From Nemertoderma westbladi (lineage: Eukaryota > Xenacoelomorpha > Nemertodermatida > Nemertodermatidae), in assembly GCA_032718475.1 (NCBI GenBank), contig JAUCBJ010009100.1:97724-161723 (forward strand): 64,000 nucleotides of DNA, in the 5' to 3' direction. Every line of letters starts with the position of its first letter. The stretch's first letter is position 1. The notes under the pieces were generated by a model. The model did no database searches. It was not told where the DNA came from and worked only from the letters and a program-made list of their open reading frames with translations. Of the stretch, positions 27,821 to 38,897 are shown one piece after another. Both the position numbers and the translations under genes were made by a program.

Positions 27821-30800
27821 TGGGTATCAGCCGCTGTCCAGCACTGTATTATGCTCTTGGACAGCGACTTTGGGTATCAGCCGCTGTCCAGCACTGTATT
27901 ATGCTTTTGGACAGCGACTTTGGGTATCAGCCGCTGTCCAGCACTGTATTATGCTTTTGGACAGCGACTTTGGGTATCAGCCGCTGTCCAGCACTGTATT
28001 ATGCTCTTGGACAGCGACTTTGGGTATCAGCCGCTGTCCAGCACTGTATTATGCTCTTGGACAGCGACTTTGGGTATCAGCCGCTGTCCAGCACTGTATT
28101 ATGCTCTTGGACAGCGACTTTGGGTATCAGCCGCTGTCCAGCACTGTATTATGCTCTTGGACAGCGACTTTGGGTATCAGCCGCTGTCCAGCACTGTATT
28201 ATGCTCTTGGACAGCGACTTTGGGTATCAGCCGCTGTCCAGCACTGTATTATGCTCTTGGACAGCGACTTTGGGTATCAGCCGCTGTCCAGCACTGTATT
28301 ATGCTCTTGGACAGCGACTTTGGGTATCAGCCGCTGTCCAGCACTGTATTATGCTCTTGGACAGCGACTTTGGGTATCAGCCGCTGTCCAGCACTGTATT
28401 ATGCTCTTGGACAGCGACTTTGGGTATCAGCCGCTGTCCAGCACTGTATTATGCTCTTGGACAGCGACTTTGGGTATCAGCCGCTGTCCAGCACTGTATT
28501 ATGCTCTTGGACAGCAACTTTGGGTATCAGCCGCTGTCCAGCACTGTATTATGCTCTTGGACAGCAACTTTGGGTATCAGCCGCTGTCCAGCACTGTATT
28601 ATGCTCTTGGACAGCGACTTTGGGTATCAGCCGCTGTCCAGCACTGTATTATGCTCTTGGACAGCGACTTTGGGTATCAGCCGCTGTCCAGCACTGTATT
28701 ATGCTCTTGGACAGCGACTTTGGGTATCAGCCGCTGTCCAGCACTGTATTATGCTCTTGGACAGCAACTTTGGGTATCAGCCGCTGTCCAGCACTGTATT
28801 ATGCTCTTGGACAGCAACTTTGGGTATCAGCCGCTGTCCAGCACTGTATTATGCTCTTGGACAGCGACTTTGGGTATCAGCCGCTGTCCAGCACTGTATT
28901 ATGCTCTTGGACAGCGACTTTGGGTATCAGCCGCTGTCCAGCACTGTATTATGCTTTTGGACAGCGACTTTGGGTATCAGCCGCTGTCCAGCACTGTATT
29001 ATGCTTTTGGACAGCGACTTTGGGTATCAGCCGCTGTCCAGCACTGTATTATGCTCTTGGACAGCGACTTTGGGTATCAGCCGCTGTCCAGCACTGTATT
29101 ATGCTCTTGGACAGCGACTTTGGGTATCAGCCGCTGTCCAGCACTGTATTATGCTCTTGGACAGCGACTTTGGGTATCAGCCGCTGTCCAGCACTGTATT
29201 ATGCTCTTGGACAGCGACTTTGGGTATCAGCCGCTGTCCAGCACTGTATTATGCTCTTGGACAGCGACTTTGGGTATCAGCCGCTGTCCAGCACTGTATT
29301 ATGCTCTTGGACAGCGACTTTGGGTATCAGCCGCTGTCCAGCACTGTATTATGCTCTTGGACAGCGACTTTGGGTATCAGCCGCTGTCCAGCACTGTATT
29401 ATGCTCTTGGACAGCGACTTTGGGTATCAGCCGCTGTCCAGCACTGTATTATGCTCTTGGACAGCGACTTTGGGTATCAGCCGCTGTCCAGCACTGTATT
29501 ATGCTCTTGGACAGCGACTTTGGGTATCAGCCGCTGTCCAGCACTGTATTATGCTCTTGGACAGCGACTTTGGGTATCAGCCGCTGTCCAGCACTGTATT
29601 ATGCTCTTGGACAGCGACTTTGGGTATCAGCCGCTGTCCAGCACTGTATTATGCTCTTGGACAGCGACTTTGGGTATCAGCCGCTGTCCAGCACTGTATT
29701 ATGCTCTTGGACAGCGACTTTGGGTATCAGCCGCTGTCCAGCACTGTATTATGCTCTTGGACAGCGACTTTGGGTATCAGCCGCTGTCCAGCACTGTATT
29801 ATGCTCTTGGACAGCGACTTTGGGTATCAGCCGCTGTCCAGCACTGTATTATGCTCTTGGACAGCGACTTTGGGTATCAGCCGCTGTCCAGCACTGTATT
29901 ATGCTCTTGGACAGCGACTTTGGGTATCAGCCGCTGTCCAGCACTGTATTATGCTCTTGGACAGCGACTTTGGGTATCAGCCGCTGTCCAGCACTGTATT
30001 ATGCTCTTGGACAGCGACTTTGGGTATCAGCCGCTGTCCAGCACTGTATTATGCTCTTGGACAGCGACTTTGGGTATCAGCCGCTGTCCAGCACTGTATT
30101 ATGCTCTTGGACAGCGACTTTGGGTATCAGCCGCTGTCCAGCACTGTATTATGCTCTTGGACAGCGACTTTGGGTATCAGCCGCTGTCCAGCACTGTATT
30201 ATGCTCTTGGACAGCGACTTTGGGTATCAGCCGCTGTCCAGCACTGTATTATGCTCTTGGACAGCGACTTTGGGTATCAGCCGCTGTCCAGCACTGTATT
30301 ATGCTCTTGGACAGCGACTTTGGGTATCAGCCGCTGTCCAGCACTGTATTATGCTCTTGGACAGCGACTTTGGGTATCAGCCGCTGTCCAGCACTGTATT
30401 ATGCTCTTGGACAGCGACTTTGGGTATCAGCCGCTGTCCAGCACTGTATTATGCTTTTGGACAGCGACTTTGGGTATCAGCCGCTGTCCAGCACTGTATT
30501 ATGCTCTTGGACAGCGACTTTGGGTATCAGCCGCTGTCCAGCACTGTATTATGCTCTTGGACAGCGACTTTGGGTATCAGCCGCTGTCCAGCACTGTATT
30601 ATGCTCTTGGACAGCGACTTTGGGTATCAGCCGCTGTCCAGCACTGTATTATGCTCTTGGACAGCGACTTTGGGTATCAGCCGCTGTCCAGCACTGTATT
30701 ATGCTCTTGGACAGCAACTTTGGGTATCAGCCGCTGTCCAGCACTGTATTATGCTCTTGGACAGCGACTTTGGGTATCAGCCGCTGTCCAGCACTGTATT

Positions 30801-30968
30801 ATGCTCTTGGACAGCGACTTTGGGTATCAGCCGCTGTCCAGCACTGTATTATGCTCTTGGACAGCGACTTTGGGTATCAGCCGCTGTCCAGCACTGTATT
30901 ATGCTCTTGGACAGCGACTTTGGGTATCAGCCGCTGTCCAGCACTGTATTATGCTCTTGGACAGCGAC
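27821..30968. repeat. 50-bp tandem array, 63 units, inside LINE-2 RT
   Basis: Units start with TGGGTATCAGCCGCTGTCC every 50 bp from 27821 to 30921. Variants are few: CTCTTGG/CTTTTGG and ACAGCGACT/ACAGCAACT. The unit is the LINE's own sequence encoding FGYQPLSSTVLCSWTA; upstream and downstream RT codons join the first and last unit without foreign sequence. Each unit holds a 9-bp inverted repeat CGCTGTCCA/TGGACAGCG. Since 50 is not a multiple of three, frames rotate; all three forward frames stay open. The 62 extra units shift the frame by one, which accounts for the change of RT frame across the array. Confidence 0.97.
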
Positions 30969-31098
30969 TGAGGTTATAAATAATTATTTAAGACAGTCAA
31001 CGCCAGTTTATTCATGTATTCTGGATTTCACTAAGGCATTTGACTTGGTGGAATGGAAGAAATTATTCTTGGAACTTATTAAAAAGGGTATTTATTAA
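30969..31098 (+). pseudogene. LINE-2 RT motif A block
   Basis: Directly after the 50-bp array the frame reads EVINNYLRQ, then SCILDFTKAFDLVEWKKLF with the motif A aspartate in FTKAFD. It breaks at an AAAAAGGG run near 31080 and ends at 31098; the RT continues one frame over. Confidence 0.85.
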
Positions 31099-31282
31099 TA
31101 GTTTATATTTAAGGTGCCTGTTAAATATTTACTGTAATCAGACTTGTTTTGTGCGATGGAATCTGCTTAAGTCCGATGCATTTACAATTGGCAATGGGGT
31201 AAGACAGGGGTCGTGTATATCTCCGATTCTGTTTTGCGTTATATTGAACATTCTTATTAATCGATTAAAAGATTCGAATGTA
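31088..31282 (+). pseudogene. LINE-2 RT motif B block
   Basis: It reads FINSLYLRCLLNIYCNQTCF, GNGVRQGSCISPILFCVILN (motif B, with the usual R-Q-G-S-x-x-S-P) and NILINRLKDSNVGCFIG, leading straight into the 27-bp array. This is the same frame as the region after that array. Confidence 0.88.
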
Positions 31283-34036
31283 GGTTGTTTTATTGGTAGT
31301 CATTACTTTGGTTGTTTTATTGGTAGTCATTACTTTGGTTGTTTTATTGGTAGTCATTACTTTGGTTGTTTTATTGGTAGTCATTACTTTGGTTGTTTTA
31401 TTGGTAGTCATTACTTTGGTTGTTTTATTGGTAGTCATTACTTTGGTTGTTTTATTGGTAGTCATTACTTTGGTTGTTTTATTGGTAGTCATTACTTTGG
31501 TTGTTTTATTGGTAGTCATTACTTTGGTTGTTTTATTGGTAGTCATTACTTTGGTTGTTTTATTGGTAGTCATTACTTTGGTTGTTTTATTGGTAGTCAT
31601 TACTTTGGTTGTTTTATTGGTAGTCATTACTTTGGTTGTTTTATTGGTAGTCATTACTTTGGTTGTTTTATTGGTAGTCATTACTTTGGTTGTTTTATTG
31701 GTAGTCATTACTTTGGTTGTTTTATTGGTAGTCATTACTTTGGTTGTTTTATTGGTAGTCATTACTTTGGTTGTTTTATTGGTAGTCATTACTTTGGTTG
31801 TTTTATTGGTAGTCATTACTTTGGTTGTTTTATTGGTAGTCATTACTTTGGTTGTTTTATTGGTAGTCATTACTTTGGTTGTTTTATTGGTAGTCATTAC
31901 TTTGGTTGTTTTATTGGTAGTCATTACTTTGGTTGTTTTATTGGTAGTCATTACTTTGGTTGTTTTATTGGTAGTCATTACTTTGGTTGTTTTATTGGTA
32001 GTCATTACTTTGGTTGTTTTATTGGTAGTCATTACTTTGGTTGTTTTATTGGTAGTCATTACTTTGGTTGTTTTATTGGTAGTCATTACTTTGGTTGTTT
32101 TATTGGTAGTCATTACTTTGGTTGTTTTATTGGTAGTCATTACTTTGGTTGTTTTATTGGTAGTCATTACTTTGGTTGTTTTATTGGTAGTCATTACTTT
32201 GGTTGTTTTATTGGTAGTCATTACTTTGGTTGTTTTATTGGTAGTCATTACTTTGGTTGTTTTATTGGTAGTCATTACTTTGGTTGTTTTATTGGTAGTC
32301 ATTACTTTGGTTGTTTTATTGGTAGTCATTACTTTGGTTGTTTTATTGGTAGTCATTACTTTGGTTGTTTTATTGGTAGTCATTACTTTGGTTGTTTTAT
32401 TGGTAGTCATTACTTTGGTTGTTTTATTGGTAGTCATTACTTTGGTTGTTTTATTGGTAGTCATTACTTTGGTTGTTTTATTGGTAGTCATTACTTTGGT
32501 TGTTTTATTGGTAGTCATTACTTTGGTTGTTTTATTGGTAGTCATTACTTTGGTTGTTTTATTGGTAGTCATTACTTTGGTTGTTTTATTGGTAGTCATT
32601 ACTTTGGTTGTTTTATTGGTAGTCATTACTTTGGTTGTTTTATTGGTAGTCATTACTTTGGTTGTTTTATTGGTAGTCATTACTTTGGTTGTTTTATTGG
32701 TAGTCATTACTTTGGTTGTTTTATTGGTAGTCATTACTTTGGTTGTTTTATTGGTAGTCATTACTTTGGTTGTTTTATTGGTAGTCATTACTTTGGTTGT
32801 TTTATTGGTAGTCATTACTTTGGTTGTTTTATTGGTAGTCATTACTTTGGTTGTTTTATTGGTAGTCATTACTTTGGTTGTTTTATTGGTAGTCATTACT
32901 TTGGTTGTTTTATTGGTAGTCATTACTTTGGTTGTTTTATTGGTAGTCATTACTTTGGTTGTTTTATTGGTAGTCATTACTTTGGTTGTTTTATTGGTAG
33001 TCATTACTTTGGTTGTTTTATTGGTAGTCATTACTTTGGTTGTTTTATTGGTAGTCATTACTTTGGTTGTTTTATTGGTAGTCATTACTTTGGTTGTTTT
33101 ATTGGTAGTCATTACTTTGGTTGTTTTATTGGTAGTCATTACTTTGGTTGTTTTATTGGTAGTCATTACTTTGGTTGTTTTATTGGTAGTCATTACTTTG
33201 GTTGTTTTATTGGTAGTCATTACTTTGGTTGTTTTATTGGTAGTCATTACTTTGGTTGTTTTATTGGTAGTCATTACTTTGGTTGTTTTATTGGTAGTCA
33301 TTACTTTGGTTGTTTTATTGGTAGTCATTACTTTGGTTGTTTTATTGGTAGTCATTACTTTGGTTGTTTTATTGGTAGTCATTACTTTGGTTGTTTTATT
33401 GGTAGTCATTACTTTGGTTGTTTTATTGGTAGTCATTACTTTGGTTGTTTTATTGGTAGTCATTACTTTGGTTGTTTTATTGGTAGTCATTACTTTGGTT
33501 GTTTTATTGGTAGTCATTACTTTGGTTGTTTTATTGGTAGTCATTACTTTGGTTGTTTTATTGGTAGTCATTACTTTGGTTGTTTTATTGGTAGTCATTA
33601 CTTTGGTTGTTTTATTGGTAGTCATTACTTTGGTTGTTTTATTGGTAGTCATTACTTTGGTTGTTTTATTGGTAGTCATTACTTTGGTTGTTTTATTGGT
33701 AGTCATTACTTTGGTTGTTTTATTGGTAGTCATTACTTTGGTTGTTTTATTGGTAGTCATTACTTTGGTTGTTTTATTGGTAGTCATTACTTTGGTTGTT
33801 TTATTGGTAGTCATTACTTTGGTTGTTTTATTGGTAGTCATTACTTTGGTTGTTTTATTGGTAGTCATTACTTTGGTTGTTTTATTGGTAGTCATTACTT
33901 TGGTTGTTTTATTGGTAGTCATTACTTTGGTTGTTTTATTGGTAGTCATTACTTTGGTTGTTTTATTGGTAGTCATTACTTTGGTTGTTTTATTGGTAGT
34001 CATTACTTTGGTTGTTTTATTGGTAGTCATTACTTT
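31283..34036. repeat. 27-bp tandem array, 102 units, in frame inside LINE-2 RT
   Basis: A unit starting GGTTGTTTTATTGGTAGTCA recurs every 27 bp from 31283 to 34037 with no variant that I can see. It encodes GCFIGSHYF, the strand that normally precedes the YADD box. As 27 is nine codons, the RT frame is kept through 918 codons, from motif B to motif C. One other forward frame (VVITLVVLL) and one reverse frame (MTTNKTTKV) are also open by chance. Perfect identity over 2.75 kb means a very recent expansion, strong homogenisation, or an assembly effect. Confidence 0.97.
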
Positions 34037-34780
34037 GGTTTGTTGGCTTATGCCGACAACGTTTTGTTGTTGTGTCCGTCGGTATCGGGTTTACAGTTTA
34101 TGATAGACATTTGTGAAAGGTTTTGTGCAGAATTTAAGCTTCGCCTGAGTGTTAATGTAAATCAATCAAAGTGTAAATCGAAATGTATACCCTTTAATTT
34201 TAATTGGTGCCCTCCTCAGGTAAATATTGTTATTTCTGGAATTTCGTTACCATGGGTACGACAGGCAACCCATTTGGGAATTGTCCTGGACTATAGGTGC
34301 TATTTGGCTGCGGATACACTCATGAAACGTGGTGCATTTTTAGGCAAACTAGCAAATTTGAGACAAGAATTCTATTTTGCAGGCTCATATTGCTTGACTA
34401 ATATACAGAGAATATATGCTACTAGTTTTTATGGCAGCCCGGTATGGGACTTGTTTTCACATGAATGCGCCAGGATATTTACTGCATGGAATAATAATAT
34501 ACGTATGATTTGGGGTCTTCCCTTTACTGCACATAGGTTTATAGTTGAACGTTTAATACATTTTTCACATCCACGGGTAATGCTCTGCAGGCGCTTTTTG
34601 AATTTTTCTAGAACGATTATTACATCTTGTAAATTGCCCGTTAGATTTCTATCATATCTTACATTGTTTGACTGTAGAAGTAAGTGTGGTCTGAATCTTA
34701 GAAGATTATGTAATGAACTTGATCAACCTTACTTACATAAATTATGTGCTAATGATATAAATAAGTTGAAGTATATTTAA
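34037..34780 (+). pseudogene. LINE-2 RT motif C, thumb and C-terminal region
   Basis: It continues in frame from the 27-bp array with GLLAYADNVLLLCPS. The usual YADD is YADN, replacing a catalytic aspartate. Then ICERFCAEFKLRLSVNVNQS, THLGIVLDY and a C-terminal region with HECARIFTAWNNNIRMIWGL. It ends with TAA at 34778-34780. No clear Cys/His motif is seen at the end. Confidence 0.88.
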
Positions 34781-35016
34781 TATTTATATTGATAATTCTC
34801 AGTTATGGCGCGTAAATTGCTGTCGCGACATAATTAAGTGCATAACTGGTCCAGACTTTGTTGACGGTTTCTCTGAAGAAGAATTACGTGATATGTTAAC
34901 TTATGTTGCTTCATATTAGTATAGTTTCGATGGTGTGTTTATATTATACTGCTGTATTCTTATTCTATTTAAGTATGGTTGTTTGTATATTTTCTACTGT
35001 ACTTAATCCGGAAGCA
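34781..35016 (+). other. LINE-2 3' UTR, first part
   Basis: AT-rich sequence without supportable coding content, leading into the inverted 14/15-bp array. Confidence 0.55.
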
Positions 35017-35469
35017 GGACAATTCGGTCCCGGACAATTCGGTCCCGGACAATTCGGTCCGATTTATTTAGTGTTTTGGAACCGAATTGTCCGGGACCGA
35101 ATTGTCCGGGACCGAATTGTCCGGGACCGAATTGTCCGGACCGAATTGTCCGGACCGAATTGTCCGGACCGAATTATCCGGGACCGAATTGTCCGGACCG
35201 AATTGTCCGGACCGAATTGTCCGGACCGAATTGTCCGGGACCGAATTGTCCGGGACCGAATTGTCCGGGACCGAATTGTCCGGACCGAATTGTCCGGACC
35301 GAATTGTCCGGACCGAATTGTCCGGGACCGAATTGTCCGGGACCGAATTGTCCGGGACCGAATTGTCCGGGACCGAATTGTCCGGGACCGAATTGTCCGG
35401 ACCGAATTGTCCGGACCGAATTGTCCGGACCGAATTGTCCGGACCGAATTGTCCGGGACCGAATTGTCC
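35017..35469. repeat. 14/15-bp near-palindromic units in inverted orientation
   Basis: Three units of GGACAATTCGGTCC(C) at 35017-35060, an 18-bp spacer, then about 27 units of the reverse complement GGACCGAATTGTCC(G) from 35078 to 35469. Unit length alternates between 14 and 15 bp (GGACC or GGGACC). Each unit is itself almost palindromic (GGAC...GTCC), so both single units and the two arms can fold back. Confidence 0.95.
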
Positions 35470-35800
35470 TACATCCACTTAATTCTACTTTAAGTATTAT
35501 ACTGTTACTTACTTACCGGTACAATTATTGTGCTCTCTATAGATTCTCATTACTTTATGCTGTTCCCAGCTTGCTGGTGTACGAAATAAACGAAATAAGT
35601 AGTAGTGGCATTGTAATAAAGTATAACTTTACAAAATACTATAGGAACACTAACACCATTATTGTGACGTCACCAAATAAATTAACTAGACCTGCACCAC
35701 AAATTACGTAAATAGGATTGCAACACGCAGAATAACATCTCGATATCAACAACAACGTAGTCCGTTACGATGTTTAGTTCGCATCTACTGACCCTAGATT
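35470..35800 (+). other. LINE-2 3' end and unrecognised AT-rich sequence
   Basis: AATAAA occurs at 35585-35590 within ACGAAATAAACGAAATAAG, a plausible LINE 3' end. Beyond about 35605 nothing is recognised, except a TGACGTCA palindrome at 35665-35672. Confidence 0.45.
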
Positions 35801-35811
35801 GCGTGACGTCA
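35665..35811. promoter_or_regulatory. two TGACGTCA (CRE-type) palindromes
   Basis: Exact TGACGTCA at 35665-35672 and 35804-35811, with a related TGATGTCA near 35839. This is the consensus site for CREB/ATF bZIP proteins. The second overlaps the stop end of the candidate minus-strand exon, so function is uncertain. Confidence 0.3.
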
Positions 35812-36060
35812 CTGTTGTTCAGCGGGATCACCGCCACTTGTGATGTCACTGCGACGATGACCGCCACGCAAACTCTCCACGATGAATTCCAGTCGGTTTA
35901 TCTGTTCCTCGACTATCTGCATCCCTCCGTCGTCGATTCGCTCCATGAAGTGCTTATTGAGTCGCGATCTCGTTTCAGCGAGAACCCTGTTCAGTCGCTG
36001 TTGCTTGGCAACGCAATCTCGGATATAGACCTCCAAGAAATCACGTTCGGTTTTTTGCTC
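35809..36060 (-). CDS. candidate 3' coding exon, coiled-coil-like (about 80 aa)
   Basis: On the minus strand an AT-rich stretch ending TATTATGTTTTAG (a good 3' splice site) is followed by an open frame: EQKTERDFLEVYIRDCVAKQ, then QRLNRVLAETRSRLNKHF, IVEEQINRLEFIVESL and GGDPAEQQ with TGA. The heptad-like spacing suggests a helical coiled coil. No family is recognised and the preceding exon is not identified. The opposite strand also has a 97-codon frame over the same bases, so strand is not certain. Confidence 0.35.
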   Translation of the reverse strand, partial: EQKTERDFLEVYIRDCVAKQQRLNRVLAETRSRLNKHFMERIDDGGMQIVEEQINRLEFIVESLRGGHRRSDITSGGDPAEQQ

Positions 36061-36063
36061 TAA

Positions 36064-36452
36064 AACATAATATTATAATTAATTTAATTATTAAACACAA
36101 TGTTTTAGGGTTCGTCACAGGGATAGATTAACATTATATATAATTAATCGATCTATATAGCTGACTGCTGTCAGCTGATCACTCTTCGCATGCAACATTC
36201 AATTCATTATCTGGATTTATATTTATATATATTATTATTCCAAGCCGCAAGGGCCCATAGTAAAAGCGAAATAGCACAACACGAAATATTAGATACTAAT
36301 TATATTACATACACATACAGTACAGTATAAACACCGAACAATCTGCTACAAAAACTACTTAGGGGGCCCATGTACGCAGGGGATTCAATCTGAAAATGTA
36401 TACAGACGGCACCTAAAATAATGTTATGTGATTGTCGTATTCTATTTAACAG
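36064..36452. other. AT-rich sequence, nothing recognised
   Basis: About 390 bp up to the 19-bp array. It has an AT-rich core near 36070-36250 and no repeat or coding signal that I can support. Confidence 0.4.
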
Positions 36453-38373
36453 GCTCTCGGTAGACCGGTAAGCTCTTGGTAGACCGGTAGGCTCTCGGTA
36501 GACCGGTAAGCTCTCGGTAGACGGGTAGGCTCTCGGTAGACCGGTAGGCTCTCGGTAGACCGGTAAGCTCTCGGTAGACCGGTAAGCTCTCGGTAGACTG
36601 GTAAGCTCTCGGTAGACCGGTAAGCTCTCGGTAGACCGGTAAGCTCTCGGTAGACCGGTAAGCTCTCGGTAGACCGGTAAGCTCTCGGTAGACCGGTAGG
36701 CTCTCGGTAGACCGGTAAGCTCTCGGTAGACCGGTAAGCTCTTGGTAGACCGGTAGGCTCTCGGTAGACCGGTAAGCTCTCGGTAGACGGGTAGGCTCTC
36801 GGTAGACCGGTAGGCTCTCGGTAGACCGGTAAGCTCTCGGTAGACCGGTAAGCTCTCGGTAGACTGGTAAGCTCTCGGTAGACCGGTAAGCTCTCGGTAG
36901 ACCGGTAAGCTCTCGGTAGACCGGTAAGCTCTCGGTAGACCGGTAAGCTCTCGGTAGACTGGTAAGCTCTCGGTAGACCGGTAAGCTCTCGGTAGACCGG
37001 TAGGCTCTCGGTAGACCGGTAAGCTCTCGGTAGACCAGTAGGCTCTCGGTAGACCGGTAAGCTCTCGGTAGACCGGTAGGCTCTCGGTAGACCGGTAAGC
37101 TCTCGGTAGACCGGTAGGCTCTCGGTAGACCGGTAAGCTCTCGGTAGACCGGTAGGCTCTCGGTAGACCGGTAAGCTCTCGGTAGACCGGTAAGCTCTCG
37201 GTAGACCGGTAAGCTCTCGGTAGACCGGTAGGCTCTCGGTAGACCGGTAGGCTCTCGGTAGACCGGTAGGCTCTCGGTAGACCGGTAAGCTCTCGGTAGA
37301 CCGGTAAGCTCTCGGTAGACCGGTAAGCTCTCGGTAGACCGGTAGGCTCTCGGTAGACCTGTAAGCTCTCGGTAGACCGGTAAGCTCTCGGTAGACCGGT
37401 AAGCTCTCGGTAGACCGGTAGGCTCTCGGTAGACCGGTAGGCTCTCGGTAGACCGGTAAGCTCTCGGTAGACCGGTAGGTTCTCGGTAGACTGGTAAGCT
37501 CTCGGTAGACCGGTAAGCTCTCGGTAGACCGGTAAGCTCTCGGTAGACCGGTAGGCTCTCGGTAGACCGGTAGGCTCTCGGTAGACCGGTAAGCTCTCGG
37601 TAGACCGGTAAGCTCTCGGTAGACCAGTAGGCTCTCGGTAGACCGGTAAGCTCTCGGTAGACCGGTAAGCTCTCGGTAGACCGGTAAGCTCTCGGTAGAC
37701 TGGTAAGCTCTCGGTAGACCGGTAAGCTCTCGGTAGACCGGTAAGCTCTCGGTAGACCGGTAAGCTCTCGGTAGACCAGTAGGCTCTCGGTAGACCGGTA
37801 AGGTCTCGGTAGACCGGTAAGCTCTCGGTAGACCAGTAAGCTCTCGGTAGACCGGTAGGCTCTCGGTAGACCGGTAAGCTCTCGGTAGACCGGTAGGTTC
37901 TCGGTAGACCGGTAAGCTCTCGGTAGACCAGTAAGCTCTCGGTAGACCGGTAAGCTCTCGGTAGACCAGTAGGCTCTCGGTAGACCGGTAAGCTCTCGGT
38001 AGACCGGTAAGCTCTCGGTAGACCGGTAAGCTCTCGGTAGACTGGTAAGCTCTCGGTAGACCGGTAAGCTCTCGGTAGACCGGTAAGCTCTCGGTAGACC
38101 GGTAAGCTCTCGGTAGACCGGTAGGCTCTCGGTAGACCGGTAAGCTCTCGGTAGACCGGTAAGCTCTCGGTAGACCAGCAAGCTCTCGGTAGACCGGTAG
38201 GCTCTCGGTAGACCGGTAGGCTCTCGGTAGACCGGTAGGCTCTCGGTAGACCGGTAAGCTCTCGGTAGACCGGTAAGCTCTCGGTAGACCGGTAGGCTCT
38301 AGGTAGACCGGTAAGCTCTCGGTAGACCGGTAGGCTCTCGGTAGACCGGTAGGCTCTCGGTAGACCGGCAAGC
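36453..38373. repeat. 19-bp tandem array, about 101 units
   Basis: Unit CTCTCGGTAGACCGGTAAG with variants GGTAGG, GACTGG and GACCAG; the last two are the two possible CpG transitions of GACCGG. All three minus-strand frames are open (repeating VYRELTGLPRAYRSTESLP), a by-product of the unit having no stop in that strand; I do not consider it a gene. Two stretches near 36453-36600 and 36720-36870 share the same variant order, showing block duplication. Confidence 0.97.
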
Positions 38374-38689
38374 AATGTGACAAAACATTGGCACTCCAAG
38401 GTTACCAAACGAAAGCGACATGCAGTAGGTTCTTCCTCGGTTAAATAGAAGCCGTGCACAATTATTGTACGCAACCCTAATATTATCGTAGAATAATTAT
38501 TACTTGCCAAGAGGCTGATACAGTATATTGGTGTACAGTATGCACGAAAGTGTGAAATTTTAACTTGGACAGATACATGATAAAACTTTCTAGCTAGAAT
38601 GTTACCTCTAGCGTAAAGTTGTTGCAGTATATTGGTTATTGCTAAGAATATTCTTAAAATCCCCAATAGCGGTATAGAGTTGGGAACCA
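38374..38689. other. AT-rich sequence, nothing recognised
   Basis: About 315 bp between the 19-bp array and the Penelope-like fragment. CAGTATATTGGT occurs twice (near 38520 and 38625). No coding signal is supported. Confidence 0.4.
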
Positions 38690-38897
38690 TCCCACCCTTA
38701 CTGGCGTTAAAGATGCGATGAAATATACCACGAACTACACCGCGTTTGTAAGACTCAGGGGCACACGCAGTGGTATTGGGAACGAGCCCAGTATCTGTAG
38801 GCTTGCGGTACCAAGTTGTTTAAAGAGCATAGTCAACCCGAGTGACAACCAAATCAAGAATGGACAAGCGGCCATCTTCCTCCATCTCAAGGGTTCG
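38690..38897 (-). pseudogene. Penelope-like reverse transcriptase fragment
   Basis: The minus strand reads LEMEEDGRLSILDLVVTRVD, then in another frame RKPTDTGLVPN, CAPESYKRGVVRG and FHRIFNASKGG. The D/N-G-x-L-x-F/I-L-D block followed by RKPT-x-T and a K-R-x-V-V-x-x-F-x-R block is the RT C-terminal pattern of Penelope-like elements. At least one frameshift separates the two halves and a stop lies just upstream. No GIY-YIG endonuclease is found nearby. It is a short relic. Confidence 0.6.

Larger units (their letters stand above)
26640..35605 (+). mobile_element. LINE-2: non-LTR retrotransposon bloated by internal tandem arrays
   Basis: It contains the C-terminal end of an endonuclease domain, RT, a C-terminal region ending at 34780, and an AT-rich 3' region with AATAAA (35585-35590) and a doubled ACGAAATA near the likely 3' end. 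The 5' part is missing: the element starts in mid-codon-frame exactly at the BEL LTR edge, and its 5' portion is not on the other side of the BEL element. Without the arrays it would be only about 3 kb. It differs from LINE-1 (YADN rather than LMDD, different thumb). One in-frame TAA and several frame changes make it inactive. Confidence 0.9.

Noticed and set aside
31265-34103. Reverse frame of 921 codons (MTTNKTTKV repeats) and forward frame of 936 codons (VVITLVVLL repeats)
   Set aside because: Shadows of the 27-bp array. The real frame is the GCFIGSHYF one, which connects RT motif B to motif C.
36300-38690. Minus-strand frames of 579-796 codons over the 19-bp array (YRELTGLPRAYRSTESLP pattern)
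   Set aside because: All three frames of one strand are open because the unit lacks stops. Flanking parts of these frames have no recognisable protein features.
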